Part shown: piece by piece, positions 46,256 to 55,585 of the stretch
How the letters are laid out: each line of letters opens with the position of its first letter
How positions within the stretch are numbered: position 1 is the stretch's first letter
Assembly: GCA_002348265.1 (NCBI GenBank)
Contig: DEAT01000069.1
Coordinates: forward strand, 37,802-101,801
From: Gemmatimonadales bacterium UBA2975
GTDB lineage: Bacteria > Gemmatimonadota > Gemmatimonadetes > Longimicrobiales > Gaopeijiaceae
Length of the DNA stretch: 64,000 nucleotides
Direction of reading: 5' to 3'
The notes under the pieces: generated by a model
What the model was told of the DNA's origin: nothing
The model's database searches: none
The model's input: the letters and a program-made list of their open reading frames with translations, nothing else
Position numbers and translations under genes: made by a program

Positions 46256-47404
46256 ATGCGTATCCGCTCGATTCTACTGACTTCCGCGTTCGGGCTCTGC
46301 CTGATCGCCATTACTACACACTCTCTCCACGCGCAGACGGACGTGTCCGAACCGTTCAAGGTCGGCACCTTTGAGATCGAAGGAGCCCCAGCAGTCGGGA
46401 TCGTCCTCCGCGACCAATACATCGTCGCGCTGAACCGAGCAAACACTGCCTTGGAGCGGGACCCTGCGTTCCCAGCAATTCCAGAACCAGCAGATATGCT
46501 GGACTTGATCTCACGCTATGAGTATGGAATGAAGGCCCGCCTCTACGAAATCGTTAACTACGTCGTAGACAACGACATGATTACAGGAGCGCGGCCCGAT
46601 TATGTCTACGATCTCTCGGAGATTGGGACACTCCCTCCAATTATGTACCCAGGTAAAATCCTGAACGCGGCCGTTAACTTCTACAGCCATGTTAACGAAG
46701 CCGGAACACCAGAGCAGCAAGCGGAGGCCCGCCGACAGCGCAGAGAAAATCGAGGAGTACCGTACCTCTTCCTAAAGCCAAGCCGTGGGGCAGTAATCGG
46801 TAATGGTCACGAGATAGTCATCCCGTGGGGCCGTGACCGTATAGATTGGGAAGTAGAGCTAGGAGCCGTAATCGGAAGAGCCGGCAAATACATCTCGGCT
46901 AACGATGCAGAAGCGCATGTCTTCGGCTACATGGTTACCATCGACGTGTCAGACCGAGGCGGAAGGCCTCCAGGAGGCAATCCGATGACATCAGATTGGT
47001 TTGTTGGCAAGGGCCATGACACCTTCGCACCCCAAGGCCCCTGGATCGTACCAAAAGAGTTCTACGGAAATCCGATGGAGATTCTGCGACAAACTCTCTC
47101 GATAGGAACCGAGCAGCTGCAGGAAGCAACCGCTGGTGACATGATCCACTCGCTCTGGGAGCTGATCGAATACGGTTCATCGATCATCACACTATATCCC
47201 GGAGACGTCGTAAATAATGGTACCTCGGGCGGAACAAACGCCGGGTCAGATCGGGGCTACCTGCAACCCGGCGAAGTCGTTTCGGCAACAATCGACGGTA
47301 TTGGAACACTCACGCTGCCAGCAATAGCCGAGGCAGAGCCACAGGGACTGTCAGGAGCGCAGCTAACCCCAGTGTGCGATTATCGGAACTGTAACCGGAA
47401 CTGA
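46256..47404 (+). CDS. Fumarylacetoacetate hydrolase family protein with signal peptide
   Basis: A 382-aa FAH-superfamily protein. The catalytic region shows SRGAVIGNGHEIVIP, the metal-ligand strand DWEVELGAVIG, GYMVTIDVSDRG and KGHDTFAPQGPWIVP, the usual order for FAH/HpaG hydrolases and decarboxylases that cleave C-C bonds of acylpyruvates. Unusually it begins with a Sec-type signal peptide (IRSILLTSAFGLCLIAI, cleavage near LHAQT), predicting periplasmic location. ATG at 46256 has AGGA five bases away; 46244 and an upstream frame to 46148 are also open. Substrate unknown. Follows the AlkB gene by 64 bases. Confidence 0.85.
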   Translation: MRIRSILLTSAFGLCLIAITTHSLHAQTDVSEPFKVGTFEIEGAPAVGIVLRDQYIVALNRANTALERDPAFPAIPEPADMLDLISRYEYGMKARLYEIVNYVVDNDMITGARPDYVYDLSEIGTLPPIMYPGKILNAAVNFYSHVNEAGTPEQQAEARRQRRENRGVPYLFLKPSRGAVIGNGHEIVIPWGRDRIDWEVELGAVIGRAGKYISANDAEAHVFGYMVTIDVSDRGGRPPGGNPMTSDWFVGKGHDTFAPQGPWIVPKEFYGNPMEILRQTLSIGTEQLQEATAGDMIHSLWELIEYGSSIITLYPGDVVNNGTSGGTNAGSDRGYLQPGEVVSATIDGIGTLTLPAIAEAEPQGLSGAQLTPVCDYRNCNRN

Positions 47405-47462
47405 TTGTGATGCGGATGAGCAACAGTTTGTCCGTTCTGAACGCATTATTACTAGAGGCCCA

Positions 47463-48461
47463 ATGAGAGAAGCATTCGAGATCGGAAGTGACAGCATCCT
47501 AGCCGGCACGATTGGCACTTCCGCATTGCCCGTGGGGGAAGAGGCCGATGGCCGACCCAAGCGAATCCCACTTTTGGTATGTCATGGCTCAAGCGATGGG
47601 CCGAGGCTTTGGATCAATGGCGCAACACACGGCGACGAACCGGAGGGTGCCTTCTCGATCTTTAAACTGTTTGATCAACTAGACCCGGATCAGGTCTCAG
47701 GAACAGTGATCGGTGTGCCCGCTATGAACGTGCCTGCTTTTGAAGCTGGCAAGAGAGGAGATCCACTAGACTCGTTTACCTATGACATGAACCGGATGTA
47801 CCCGGGACGCGCGGACGGATACCCGACTGAGAGAGCAGCCTGGGCTCACTGGATAGGAATGAGGGACAGTTGTGACCTACAAATAGCCGTGCACTCGGGT
47901 GGAGAACACAGCTATCTCGCTCACATGATCTTCGCTGCGGACAACCCCCAGAGTCTCGAACTCGCAGCCGCTATGGGAAAACCATGGGACCTAGTCTTCA
48001 AATCTGGCGTCGGCGGCGCGAACCCTGCATCAAAAATGGCAGAAATCGGCAAAGCGGGTGTGACAGTGGAACTAGGTGGGAATTGCCGAACCCTGACGAA
48101 GGATTTTCACACCATCGCAGACGACCTAGCTGCAGGGTACCTGAACGTGATGCGTCACTACAATATGGCGCCAGGCGAAGCCGCCTATGCAGCGGAATGG
48201 CGCATGGGCTACCAAGAAGCCCTACTTGCACCTGCATCAGGAATGTGGGTGGGCGACCGAGAGATGGTATTCGAGAAGATCATGCCCGCTGGAACACCAC
48301 TAGGCAGGATCTATGACCTGTACGGCAAGATCACTGCTGAAGTTCTCGCACCAGAAGAGGGCCTAGTATTCGGACTGCGTTCGCGTCCCTCTGTACTGGA
48401 GGGCGAATGGTGCTGCTTTTACGGCATCATTGATGAGGTGCGGACGGACCTACTCCCCTAG
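47463..48461 (+). CDS. Succinylglutamate desuccinylase/aspartoacylase family deacylase
   Basis: A 332-aa M14-like zinc deacylase. Zinc ligands are H56 and E59 in NGATHGDEPEGAF, with a later His in IAVHSGGEHSYLA; ATHGDEPEG is the hallmark of the family. Members remove acyl groups from N-acyl amino acids or related amides. No signal peptide, so cytosolic, unlike the FAH-family gene 58 bases upstream, with which it is probably co-transcribed. GAGG five bases upstream supports the ATG. Confidence 0.87.
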   Translation: MREAFEIGSDSILAGTIGTSALPVGEEADGRPKRIPLLVCHGSSDGPRLWINGATHGDEPEGAFSIFKLFDQLDPDQVSGTVIGVPAMNVPAFEAGKRGDPLDSFTYDMNRMYPGRADGYPTERAAWAHWIGMRDSCDLQIAVHSGGEHSYLAHMIFAADNPQSLELAAAMGKPWDLVFKSGVGGANPASKMAEIGKAGVTVELGGNCRTLTKDFHTIADDLAAGYLNVMRHYNMAPGEAAYAAEWRMGYQEALLAPASGMWVGDREMVFEKIMPAGTPLGRIYDLYGKITAEVLAPEEGLVFGLRSRPSVLEGEWCCFYGIIDEVRTDLLP

Positions 48462-48552
48462 CCTTAGGAAAAGCCCTAACAGGGAGCCCCACAGCTTATA
48501 AGACATCACTCGCTGCTGGAGTCGCTGCAACAAGAATTAGGACTAATTTCGA

Positions 48553-49986
48553 TCACTGCAGGCTCGGCCGGTCAATCGGGACACGCTCAACTAGGCGCCC
48601 TCGCCCCCGCTCTGCCGAAAGAGCTCTCTCATCAACAATCACCTGACCACGAGAGATCGTCCACGTCGGAAATCCGTTCAGCTTCATACCATCGTAAGGA
48701 CTGTAGTCGATATCGGAGTGCAGCACCGCAGCACTTACCGTCAGCTCCCGGTCTGGGTCGACCACGATCAAATCTGCGTCAGCCCCCGGTTCTATCCGTC
48801 CTTTCTTAGTCAAGCCGAAGATCCGAGCAGGGGCAGTAGCCGTAAGCTCCACAAAACGCTCAGGCGTCAGTCGACCCCGAACAACGCCCTCAGTGAATAC
48901 AATCGGAAGGCGTGTCTCGACCCCAGGCAACCCGTTAGGAATCTGCGTAAAGTTGTCGCAACCGCCGGTCTTCTGTCCCTCGAACCGGAACGGGGCATGA
49001 TCGGACGAAACTTGCTGAATCGATCCCGCCCCAAGCGCTTCCCAGAGAGCATCGACATGACTGTGATCACGCATCGGCGGACTACAAACGAACTTAGCCA
49101 CTTCACACCCTCCCCCGGCGTCGTATACGGAGGAATCGAGCACTAGGTACTGCGGACACGTCTCTGCCCAAACAGACACGCCACGCGCTCGAGCTTCCGC
49201 AACATGTCTGGCCGCACCTGAAGAGGTCACATGTGCAATGCAGATCGACGCCCCCGCTAGTTCCGCTAGCATAATCGCTCGGTTAGTCGCCTCTGCTTCT
49301 ACCTCTGGGGGCCGGCTGGTAGCATGGTATGCCGGGCCAGTCTTGCCCTCCGCGAGGTGTCTCTCAATCAAATGAGTGACAGCACAGTCGTTTTCACAAT
49401 GAGCGTATATGAGTCCGCCGTGTTCCGCAGTGACTTCCATTAGACGAATCAGGTCGTCATCACCGATCTTCTTATCTCCATACGTCATGTAGATCTTGAA
49501 GGAAGGGAAGCCTGAATTGATTAGCCCTTCCATCTCACTTAAGACATTCTCGTTAACATCAGTCACGATGATATGGAATCCATAGTCGATGACAGCATCG
49601 GGTGCGATCATGGCAAGCCGCTGGTGACGAGCCTCGCCTAGGGTTCCGCCTTGCTCCTGCAAGCCAAAGTCGACGATCGTTGTCACACCCCCAAAAGCGC
49701 CAGCTACGGTACCTGTGTAGAAGTCGTCAGCGGTAGTAACACCGAGTCGACCAATCGGGTGAGCGAGATGAGTGTGAGTGTCTATCCCCCCTGGCATTAC
49801 CCAGTGTCCGGTTGCATCAATAACTCGGTCGACGCCCTCGGTCGCCCCATGCAGACCAGGCGCCACAGCTTCGATACTTCCATTTCTCACGAGCACATCC
49901 GAACGTGAACTTCCTGTCGCTGTCACCACATTGCCGCTATGGATTAGCAGGCTTCCCTTGTCATCCACGTTATAACCACGCTTCAT
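48553..49986 (-). CDS. Dihydropyrimidinase / hydantoinase
   Basis: A 477-aa cyclic amidohydrolase. Metal ligands are H71 and H73 (GGIDTHTHLAHP), the carbamylated lysine in FPSFKIYMTYGDKKIG, the histidines in YAHCEND and CIAHVTSSG, and the catalytic aspartate in SSDHAPF. It opens dihydropyrimidines or 5-substituted hydantoins to N-carbamoyl amino acids. Cytosolic. It is divergent from a small Tat-type protein and an amidase, which could hydrolyse the carbamoyl or amide product. No hydantoin transporter or racemase is present. Confidence 0.9.
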   Translation of the reverse strand: MKRGYNVDDKGSLLIHSGNVVTATGSSRSDVLVRNGSIEAVAPGLHGATEGVDRVIDATGHWVMPGGIDTHTHLAHPIGRLGVTTADDFYTGTVAGAFGGVTTIVDFGLQEQGGTLGEARHQRLAMIAPDAVIDYGFHIIVTDVNENVLSEMEGLINSGFPSFKIYMTYGDKKIGDDDLIRLMEVTAEHGGLIYAHCENDCAVTHLIERHLAEGKTGPAYHATSRPPEVEAEATNRAIMLAELAGASICIAHVTSSGAARHVAEARARGVSVWAETCPQYLVLDSSVYDAGGGCEVAKFVCSPPMRDHSHVDALWEALGAGSIQQVSSDHAPFRFEGQKTGGCDNFTQIPNGLPGVETRLPIVFTEGVVRGRLTPERFVELTATAPARIFGLTKKGRIEPGADADLIVVDPDRELTVSAAVLHSDIDYSPYDGMKLNGFPTWTISRGQVIVDERALSAERGRGRLVERVPIDRPSLQ

Positions 49987-50046
49987 AAGTGTGAGCCGAC
50001 GGCGGCCATAGTAGACCCAAGCTCCCAGACTTCAAGGGGTCACATC

Positions 50047-50334
50047 ATGAATATTGATCGTAAACAATTCACGAAGATTGCAGGCGCAGGTGCCGCCGCG
50101 ATGGCGCTAGCTTGGCAGCAAGCTTGCGTTCAAGTAGCCAATACAGGGGAAGTCTCCACGGAGACAGTTCGCACGTTGTTAAACGTCCAAGGACAAGGGG
50201 GATTCTATAAGCAGCCCGAGGAACTCGAGCGTCTAAGGCGAGCGGTGACCAGAAGCGTTCGGATTTCGAATCAGTTGAGATCTTATCCTCTAGATAGTGA
50301 TGAACAGCCACTCACCATCTTCCGGAGGGGATGA
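50047..50334 (+). CDS. Small Tat/Sec-signal protein coupled to amidase
   Basis: A 95-aa protein I do not recognise by function. It starts DRKQFTKIAGAGAAAMALAW, a Tat-like (Arg-Lys variant) or Sec signal with a cysteine at about residue 27, followed by a short charged helical region (KQPEELERLRRAVTRSVRISNQL). AAGGGG precedes the ATG at eight bases. Its TGA overlaps the ATG of the amidase (ATGA), a strong sign of translational coupling. It may be an export escort, small subunit or inhibitor for the amidase; all are inferences. Confidence 0.7.
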   Translation: MNIDRKQFTKIAGAGAAAMALAWQQACVQVANTGEVSTETVRTLLNVQGQGGFYKQPEELERLRRAVTRSVRISNQLRSYPLDSDEQPLTIFRRG

Positions 50335-51806
50335 TGCAGTCCACTCCAATCCATTTCATGACGGTCAGAGAGCAGGCCGAACTCCTAGCATCAGGACAAA
50401 TCACATCGGTCGAGCTCACCAGCATCTTCCTCGACCGAGCCGAAGCGCTCGACCCGCCACCATTCTCGCTTCCAAGCGAACCCCGACCAGATCATGATGG
50501 CATGCTCGCCACAATGGTAACAATCGCCCGCGATCATGCCCTAGAGGCCGCGCAGCGAGCCGATGAAGAAATGCGCGCAGGTCGCCGGCGCAGCATCCTT
50601 CATGGAATCCCCTACGGAGTGAAGGATCTGCTCGACACCAACGGTATCCGCACTACCTGGGGCTCGGGCATCTTCGCAGACCGGGTACCGACACGAAATG
50701 CCGCCGTAATAGAGCGCCTTGCCGACGCTGGCGCAGTTCTCATGGCTAAGATGTCACTGGGAGAGTTCGCAGGAGGAAATACGAGTTCAGCGCTCAACCC
50801 GTGGAAGCTTGACCGCAGTAGCTTTGGATCTTCTAGTGGGACGGTGTCGGCCTCGGTAGCTGGCCTGATCGGTTTTGGAATCGGAACCGAAACCGGGGGC
50901 TCAATCGTATTTCCAGCATCCTCCGTAGGCGCGTCTGGCTTACGTCCGACCTTCAGCCGAGTGAGTCGGTACGGATGCATGCCGTTGTCATGGAGCCTAG
51001 ACAAGATCGGACCTGTCGGACGCTCGGCCGAAGACTGCGGGCATATCCTTGAACAGATCGTCGGATTCGATCCGCGAGATAATTCCTCAACAGATCGTCC
51101 CTTCAGCTTTCGCGCCAACCCCGGCTCTATGCGTGGCCGTCGGCTCGGCGTGCATCGGCGGGAGTTCCTATTGAGCCAGTCTGATCACAACCGCCAAGTA
51201 TTTCAGACAGCTTTGGATGTATGGGAATCTATGGGCGTGATAATCGAAGACATTGACTTGCCGACTTACCCGACCGGCGCCTTGTTCACCACCATCGTAA
51301 CTGTCGAAAGTGGTACGATTTTCGAACCACTTTTCGCCGACGGGCGAGCGGGCGGAATGTTTTCCTTCAATGAAGATCGCGCCGCAGGCTGGATGGCGGG
51401 CCGGATGATGCCCGCTTCAGACTACCTGACCGCCCAACGGATTCGAAGTCAGCTAACTCGAGAAGCCGACGACATTCTGTCTCGGTACGATGCCGTTATC
51501 GCACCCACGTGGCCAAATGGAGCGGGTATGCGAGAAGTGAGCGACGGGTGGCCGATCCCGGCCCGACACGAGTGGGAACCACCTGAGGACGTTGATGTTA
51601 GCACGCCTCGGTTGAATTACATCGCCAATCTTGTCGGTCACCCAGGACTGAACATCCCCTGTGGCTTCGATCCCGACGGAATGCCTCTGTGTCTGCAAAT
51701 CGTCGCATCGCCCTTTGAAGACCAAAGCGCCCTTGACTTCGGAATGGCATTTCAGGAAGAGACAGACTGGCACTTGAGAAGGCCCGAATACCCTTGGCGA
51801 CCCTAG
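50331..51806 (+). CDS. Amidase (amidase signature family)
   Basis: A 491-aa Ser-cisSer-Lys amidase. The triad is K98 in YGVKDLLDT, the cis-serine in GSSSGTV near residue 168, and the nucleophile S191 in GTETGGSIVFPAS. The full amidase signature and length match GatA-type amidases, but the gatC/gatB partners are absent, so this is a catabolic amidase. It has no signal peptide of its own although it is coupled to a small exported protein. GGAGGGG precedes the ATG. Substrate unknown; hydantoinase products or peptide amides are plausible from context. Confidence 0.92.
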   Translation: MMQSTPIHFMTVREQAELLASGQITSVELTSIFLDRAEALDPPPFSLPSEPRPDHDGMLATMVTIARDHALEAAQRADEEMRAGRRRSILHGIPYGVKDLLDTNGIRTTWGSGIFADRVPTRNAAVIERLADAGAVLMAKMSLGEFAGGNTSSALNPWKLDRSSFGSSSGTVSASVAGLIGFGIGTETGGSIVFPASSVGASGLRPTFSRVSRYGCMPLSWSLDKIGPVGRSAEDCGHILEQIVGFDPRDNSSTDRPFSFRANPGSMRGRRLGVHRREFLLSQSDHNRQVFQTALDVWESMGVIIEDIDLPTYPTGALFTTIVTVESGTIFEPLFADGRAGGMFSFNEDRAAGWMAGRMMPASDYLTAQRIRSQLTREADDILSRYDAVIAPTWPNGAGMREVSDGWPIPARHEWEPPEDVDVSTPRLNYIANLVGHPGLNIPCGFDPDGMPLCLQIVASPFEDQSALDFGMAFQEETDWHLRRPEYPWRP

Positions 51807-51826
51807 AGACACCCTATAGGTCAATC

Positions 51827-52432
51827 CTAAGGGCTAAACTCCGCCTCTTCGACAACGCCCGTTCGATCTCCATGCACGAACGACACGTAATGCTCAGCTA
51901 AATCGTGAGCCCAGATACCTGGCATTGGCTCTAGACCTATCTCTTGGCGTGATTCTGCAACCCACCCTGGGCTTACCGCGTTCACCCTGTATCGGTCCTG
52001 AAGATCAAGAGCTGCTGCTCGAACAAACGCTTCGATTCCACCACCTACCATAGCGACAGCCGCAGCACCCGCCGTCGGACGAACGCTCAGCGTTCCACTT
52101 GTCAACGTAAACGAACCACCCGGCAGAACCGCATCGAGACCAAAACGCACCAAGTTTACCTGCCCCATAAGCTTGTTCTCAAAACTCATTCGATAGGCGT
52201 CGTCGTCGAGATCTTCCACCGAACCGAACTGGGCTACGCCAGCTGCGCACACTATCGCATCAACAGACCCGACAGCATCAATCAGCGCCCGCACCGCTCG
52301 TGGCTCCGCCAAATCAACCCTGTGGTCACCTGACGAGAACCCAGCCGCAATCACGGAGTCTCCAGCTAACTCGAGCGCGGCACCAATCGCAGACCCTACA
52401 GTTCCGGTCGCGCCCACCAGGAGCACCCTCAC
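51827..52432 (-). CDS. Short SDR-fold protein lacking the catalytic Tyr/Lys
   Basis: A 201-aa Rossmann protein of the SDR superfamily. The cofactor motif is GATGTVGSAIG at residues 7-17 and VCAAGVA replaces NNAG. Where classical SDRs have Ser then YxxxK, this protein has SGT then VAMVGGGIEAFVRAAALDL, with no tyrosine and no lysine at those positions. A subgroup of short SDRs is known with this pattern, so it may use other residues or have a non-oxidoreductase role. GTG start. It converges with the amidase and lies 100 bases downstream of an M20 hydrolase on the same strand. Confidence 0.75.
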   Translation of the reverse strand: MRVLLVGATGTVGSAIGAALELAGDSVIAAGFSSGDHRVDLAEPRAVRALIDAVGSVDAIVCAAGVAQFGSVEDLDDDAYRMSFENKLMGQVNLVRFGLDAVLPGGSFTLTSGTLSVRPTAGAAAVAMVGGGIEAFVRAAALDLQDRYRVNAVSPGWVAESRQEIGLEPMPGIWAHDLAEHYVSFVHGDRTGVVEEAEFSP

Positions 52433-52532
52433 TTAGGAAGCCAAGCTCGCAAGACCTCTAGAGGCTGCTACCCTCAGCCGACCATGACGGGATGAACCGA
52501 TTAACTCAGAGCTTCGCACCACAAAGATCCGG

Positions 52533-53993
52533 TCAATTGTTTCCCGAACCACCAACTACACTCGCTCTATAGTCGAGAGGCGGGTCCCGGTCCCCGAGCA
52601 GTGGCTCATAGACGTAGTCCGGACCCCTGCGACGATCGAATTCTTCATGGGCCGCATCAATCAACTCTGGAGTGGTAAACAGGTCATACATGGTAAACGC
52701 TAGTGTCTTAGCGGCGTTAATCATTCCCTTATTCCCAATACTCATGCCACCAGCAGCAACAGCCTGCCATGAATGTGCCGATGTTCCAGGGACCCAAGTT
52801 GCCGTCCCTAGGCCAGCAGTCGGGACCACCCAGGATACGTCGCCAACGTCGGTCGACCCTCCCTGCCCCACTTCAATCACCTCGAAAGGCTCTATCATCT
52901 GAGCTCGCTCCAGAGGCGGAGCGGCTCCAAAGAAGGTGCGATGTATCGCCTCAGCGAACTCGCGCTCTTCCTCGTTATACTCGACGCCCCCGACTTCATT
53001 GAGGTTATCAAACATTGCACGCGCCAAAGCCTCGTTTGGTAGCACGTTATAAATCCCGTGAATCACCTCATGCTCCATTCGCGTTTCAGTCCCCATGGCT
53101 GCAGCCTCTGCAATCTGAGTCACCCAGTCGAACATCCGCCGTGACTCTTCAGGGTCGGGATGCCGAACGTAGATGTACGACTCCGCGAAACTGGGCACCA
53201 CATTAGGAGCGGACCCCCCCGACGTTACTACATAGTGAATGCGGGCAGCTGGGGTGACATGCTCTCGCATGAGATTGATCATGTAGTGGAAGGCCTCCAC
53301 ACCGTCCAGCGCTGAGCGCCCCCTCCAAGGAGCTCCGGCAGCGTGAGATGATCGCCCGTAAAAACGGAATTTTCCAGACTTGTTCGCAAGTGAAGATGAA
53401 GCACTGGCGCTATTAACTGAACTAGCATGCCAATGCAGCATGACATCCACATCGTCCATCAGCCCTTCACGTACCAAGTAAACCTTTCCAGCCCCACCTT
53501 CCTCAGCGGGTGTGCCATAAACACGAATTGTTCCTGGTGTCCCTGACTCATTTAGCCAATCTCGCACAGCGAGAGCTGCGGCTACTGAGCCGGTCCCGAA
53601 CAAGTGATGCCCACAAGCGTGGCCGGCAATCTTACCTGGTATAGGATCAGGCGAGGAAGACCGGCTCTGATTAATCCCGGGCAAAGCGTCATATTCTCCC
53701 ATAATCCCAATGATCGGACCTCCACCTCCGTATGTCGCCACAAATGCTGTCGGCATTCCTGCCACACCCGATGCGACCTCAAACCCAGCATCGCGCAACA
53801 CACCCTGCAGGGTTTCAGAGGACTCGGTTTCCATGTATCCGACCTCAGCGAGATCCCAAATGTGCTGGGCCGTCGCCGCGTACTGGTCGGCGTTGGCATC
53901 GATGAAGGCCGCTAGCTGCTCCTTCACATCTTGAGCCTGAGAGGACTGCGGGAGCAGGACAATACACAAAACAGCAGCAGCGATCTTCTTCAC
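52533..53993 (-). CDS. M20 family amidohydrolase (AbgB/amidase-like), exported
   Basis: A 486-aa metallopeptidase-family hydrolase with an N-terminal Sec signal (AAAVLCIVLLPQSSQAQ). Family motifs are GEYDALPGINQ, HACGHHLFGTG (metal Cys/His pair), EEGGAGKVYLVREG and DVMLHWHASS. It resembles aminobenzoyl-glutamate hydrolase subunit B and N-acyl-amino-acid amidohydrolases. The export signal places it in the periplasm. GTG start with AGGAG eight bases upstream. It is divergent from another exported M20 protein. Confidence 0.88.
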   Translation of the reverse strand: MKKIAAAVLCIVLLPQSSQAQDVKEQLAAFIDANADQYAATAQHIWDLAEVGYMETESSETLQGVLRDAGFEVASGVAGMPTAFVATYGGGGPIIGIMGEYDALPGINQSRSSSPDPIPGKIAGHACGHHLFGTGSVAAALAVRDWLNESGTPGTIRVYGTPAEEGGAGKVYLVREGLMDDVDVMLHWHASSVNSASASSSLANKSGKFRFYGRSSHAAGAPWRGRSALDGVEAFHYMINLMREHVTPAARIHYVVTSGGSAPNVVPSFAESYIYVRHPDPEESRRMFDWVTQIAEAAAMGTETRMEHEVIHGIYNVLPNEALARAMFDNLNEVGGVEYNEEEREFAEAIHRTFFGAAPPLERAQMIEPFEVIEVGQGGSTDVGDVSWVVPTAGLGTATWVPGTSAHSWQAVAAGGMSIGNKGMINAAKTLAFTMYDLFTTPELIDAAHEEFDRRRGPDYVYEPLLGDRDPPLDYRASVVGGSGNN

Positions 53994-54013
53994 TTCGAGA
54001 ACTCCTGATTTAG

Positions 54014-54067
54014 CAGTTTCGCGGGGGCGAACACGGTAGTTTCAACAGCGAAACCATACAAGGTTTC
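54014..54067. promoter_or_regulatory. Repeated GTTTC/GAAAC half-sites between divergent M20 genes
   Basis: Four copies of GTTTC or its complement GAAAC fall within about 55 bases: AGTTTCGCG, AGTTTCAAC, GCGAAACC and GGTTTCATT. The pairs GTTTC-aacagc-GAAAC and GAAACC-atacaa-GGTTTC are inverted repeats with six-base spacers. Their place in the divergent promoter region would suit a regulator binding site; no bound protein is identified. Confidence 0.3.
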
Positions 54068-54181
54068 ATTCACAACACTTTCTGCGGCGTTCAGATTCAA
54101 GCAGCCTCCCTCTCCCCGTACTGGTCAGTATCGCTCTACATTGGTCTGTATAAGTCTACTATCCGAAATCGACCTAGTGCC

Positions 54182-55480
54182 ATGAAGCCACTCCTCTCCT
54201 CCGCCTTCTTACTGTCCCTGCTGATGGGCGTAACCAATGCGTCTCTTACAGCTCAGTCTCCCACGGACTACGACCGTCAGATAGAGCAACTCATGAACAA
54301 CCCTGCAGTCCGTACTGCCCTTGATCACATTGTCGAAACGGACGAGCAGACAATGGACGATCTCGTGACACTAACGCAGATCCCGGCCCCCCCTTTCATG
54401 GAGGAAGAAAGAGCCGAGGCCTTCCTTGAGACGATGATCGAGTTGGGTGTGGACAGCGCGTGGACAGATGAGGTCGGTAATGTGATCGGCCTACGGCGTG
54501 GGTCAGGTACGGGAGAGGTTTTGGCAGTCGCCGGGCATTTAGACACCGTTTTTCCACCTGAGACGGACGTTACCGTTCGAGTAAGTGGTGATACGATATT
54601 CGCCCCCGGAATCTCAGACGACACTCGCGGCCTAGCCACCGTGCTAGCGGTCCTCAGAGCTATGAATGAGGCCAATATACGCACTGAGGCCGACATTCTC
54701 TTCATTGGAAACGTGGGTGAAGAGGGACTGGGCGACCTGCGAGGTGTAAAGCATTTGTTCAGGGCGGGTGGCCCTAGGATCGACCACTTCATTTCCGTGG
54801 ACGGGACGAGTCCTAACGGTATAACCCACATGGGCCTGGGCTCTCACAGGTACCGAGTGACGTTCAGGGGACCGGGAGGACACTCATGGGGAGCATTCGG
54901 CTTGGCAAATCCAGCTCACGCAATGGGCCGCGCAATACGTTACTTCCAAGATGGAGCAGCCCCATACACCGCGAATGCACCATACCGGACTAGCTATAAC
55001 GTGGGAAGGATGGGGGGTGGCACATCCGTCAACTCAGTCCCATTCGAATCATGGATGGAAATCGACATGCGCTCGGAAGGAGACGAGACGCTTGAGGCCG
55101 TCGATGCCATACTCCAAGGCGCGGTGCAGCGAGCTCTTGCAGAGGAGAACGCTCTGCGCACGCGAGGAGAAGCGCTCACCGTCGATGTCGATATGATAGG
55201 AGATCGACCGTCAGGAGAGATAGCATTAGACCATCCATTCGTGGAGCAAGCGACGGCTGTAACCAACGCACTCGGTCTGTTCCCGGGCTATGCCCGATCG
55301 TCGACCGACTCCAATATTCCAATCTCGCTAGGCATTCCAGCTATCACGATCGGTGGTGGTGGCCAAGGATTCGGTGGGCACTCACTAGACGAGTGGTTCC
55401 GCAACGAAGACGGAGCGCTCGGTGTGCAGAGGGTCATGCTCATTGTGCTCGCTCAGGTCGGGCTGGCACAGATGAGTTAA
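54182..55480 (+). CDS. M20/M25/M40 family peptidase (peptidase T-like), exported
   Basis: A 432-aa exported metallopeptidase. The N-terminal signal ends near SLTAQS. The catalytic motifs are AGHLDTVFPP (metal His and Asp), GISDDTRGLATVLAV (bridging Asp) and GNVGEEGLGDLRG (catalytic Glu), followed by a dimerisation domain (GPGGHSWGAFG). It probably cleaves di- or tripeptides in the periplasm. It is divergent from another M20 hydrolase and followed by a Tat-exported RidA protein. Confidence 0.88.
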   Translation: MKPLLSSAFLLSLLMGVTNASLTAQSPTDYDRQIEQLMNNPAVRTALDHIVETDEQTMDDLVTLTQIPAPPFMEEERAEAFLETMIELGVDSAWTDEVGNVIGLRRGSGTGEVLAVAGHLDTVFPPETDVTVRVSGDTIFAPGISDDTRGLATVLAVLRAMNEANIRTEADILFIGNVGEEGLGDLRGVKHLFRAGGPRIDHFISVDGTSPNGITHMGLGSHRYRVTFRGPGGHSWGAFGLANPAHAMGRAIRYFQDGAAPYTANAPYRTSYNVGRMGGGTSVNSVPFESWMEIDMRSEGDETLEAVDAILQGAVQRALAEENALRTRGEALTVDVDMIGDRPSGEIALDHPFVEQATAVTNALGLFPGYARSSTDSNIPISLGIPAITIGGGGQGFGGHSLDEWFRNEDGALGVQRVMLIVLAQVGLAQMS

Positions 55481-55585
55481 GCCAAGATTCGCGGAAAGCT
55501 CATGAGCCCAGGCTAAGCGGTCTCGGGCCAAAGTGGTGAGTCACTTCAATCATCTTTCTAAACCGAACACATTAAGGACATTGCT

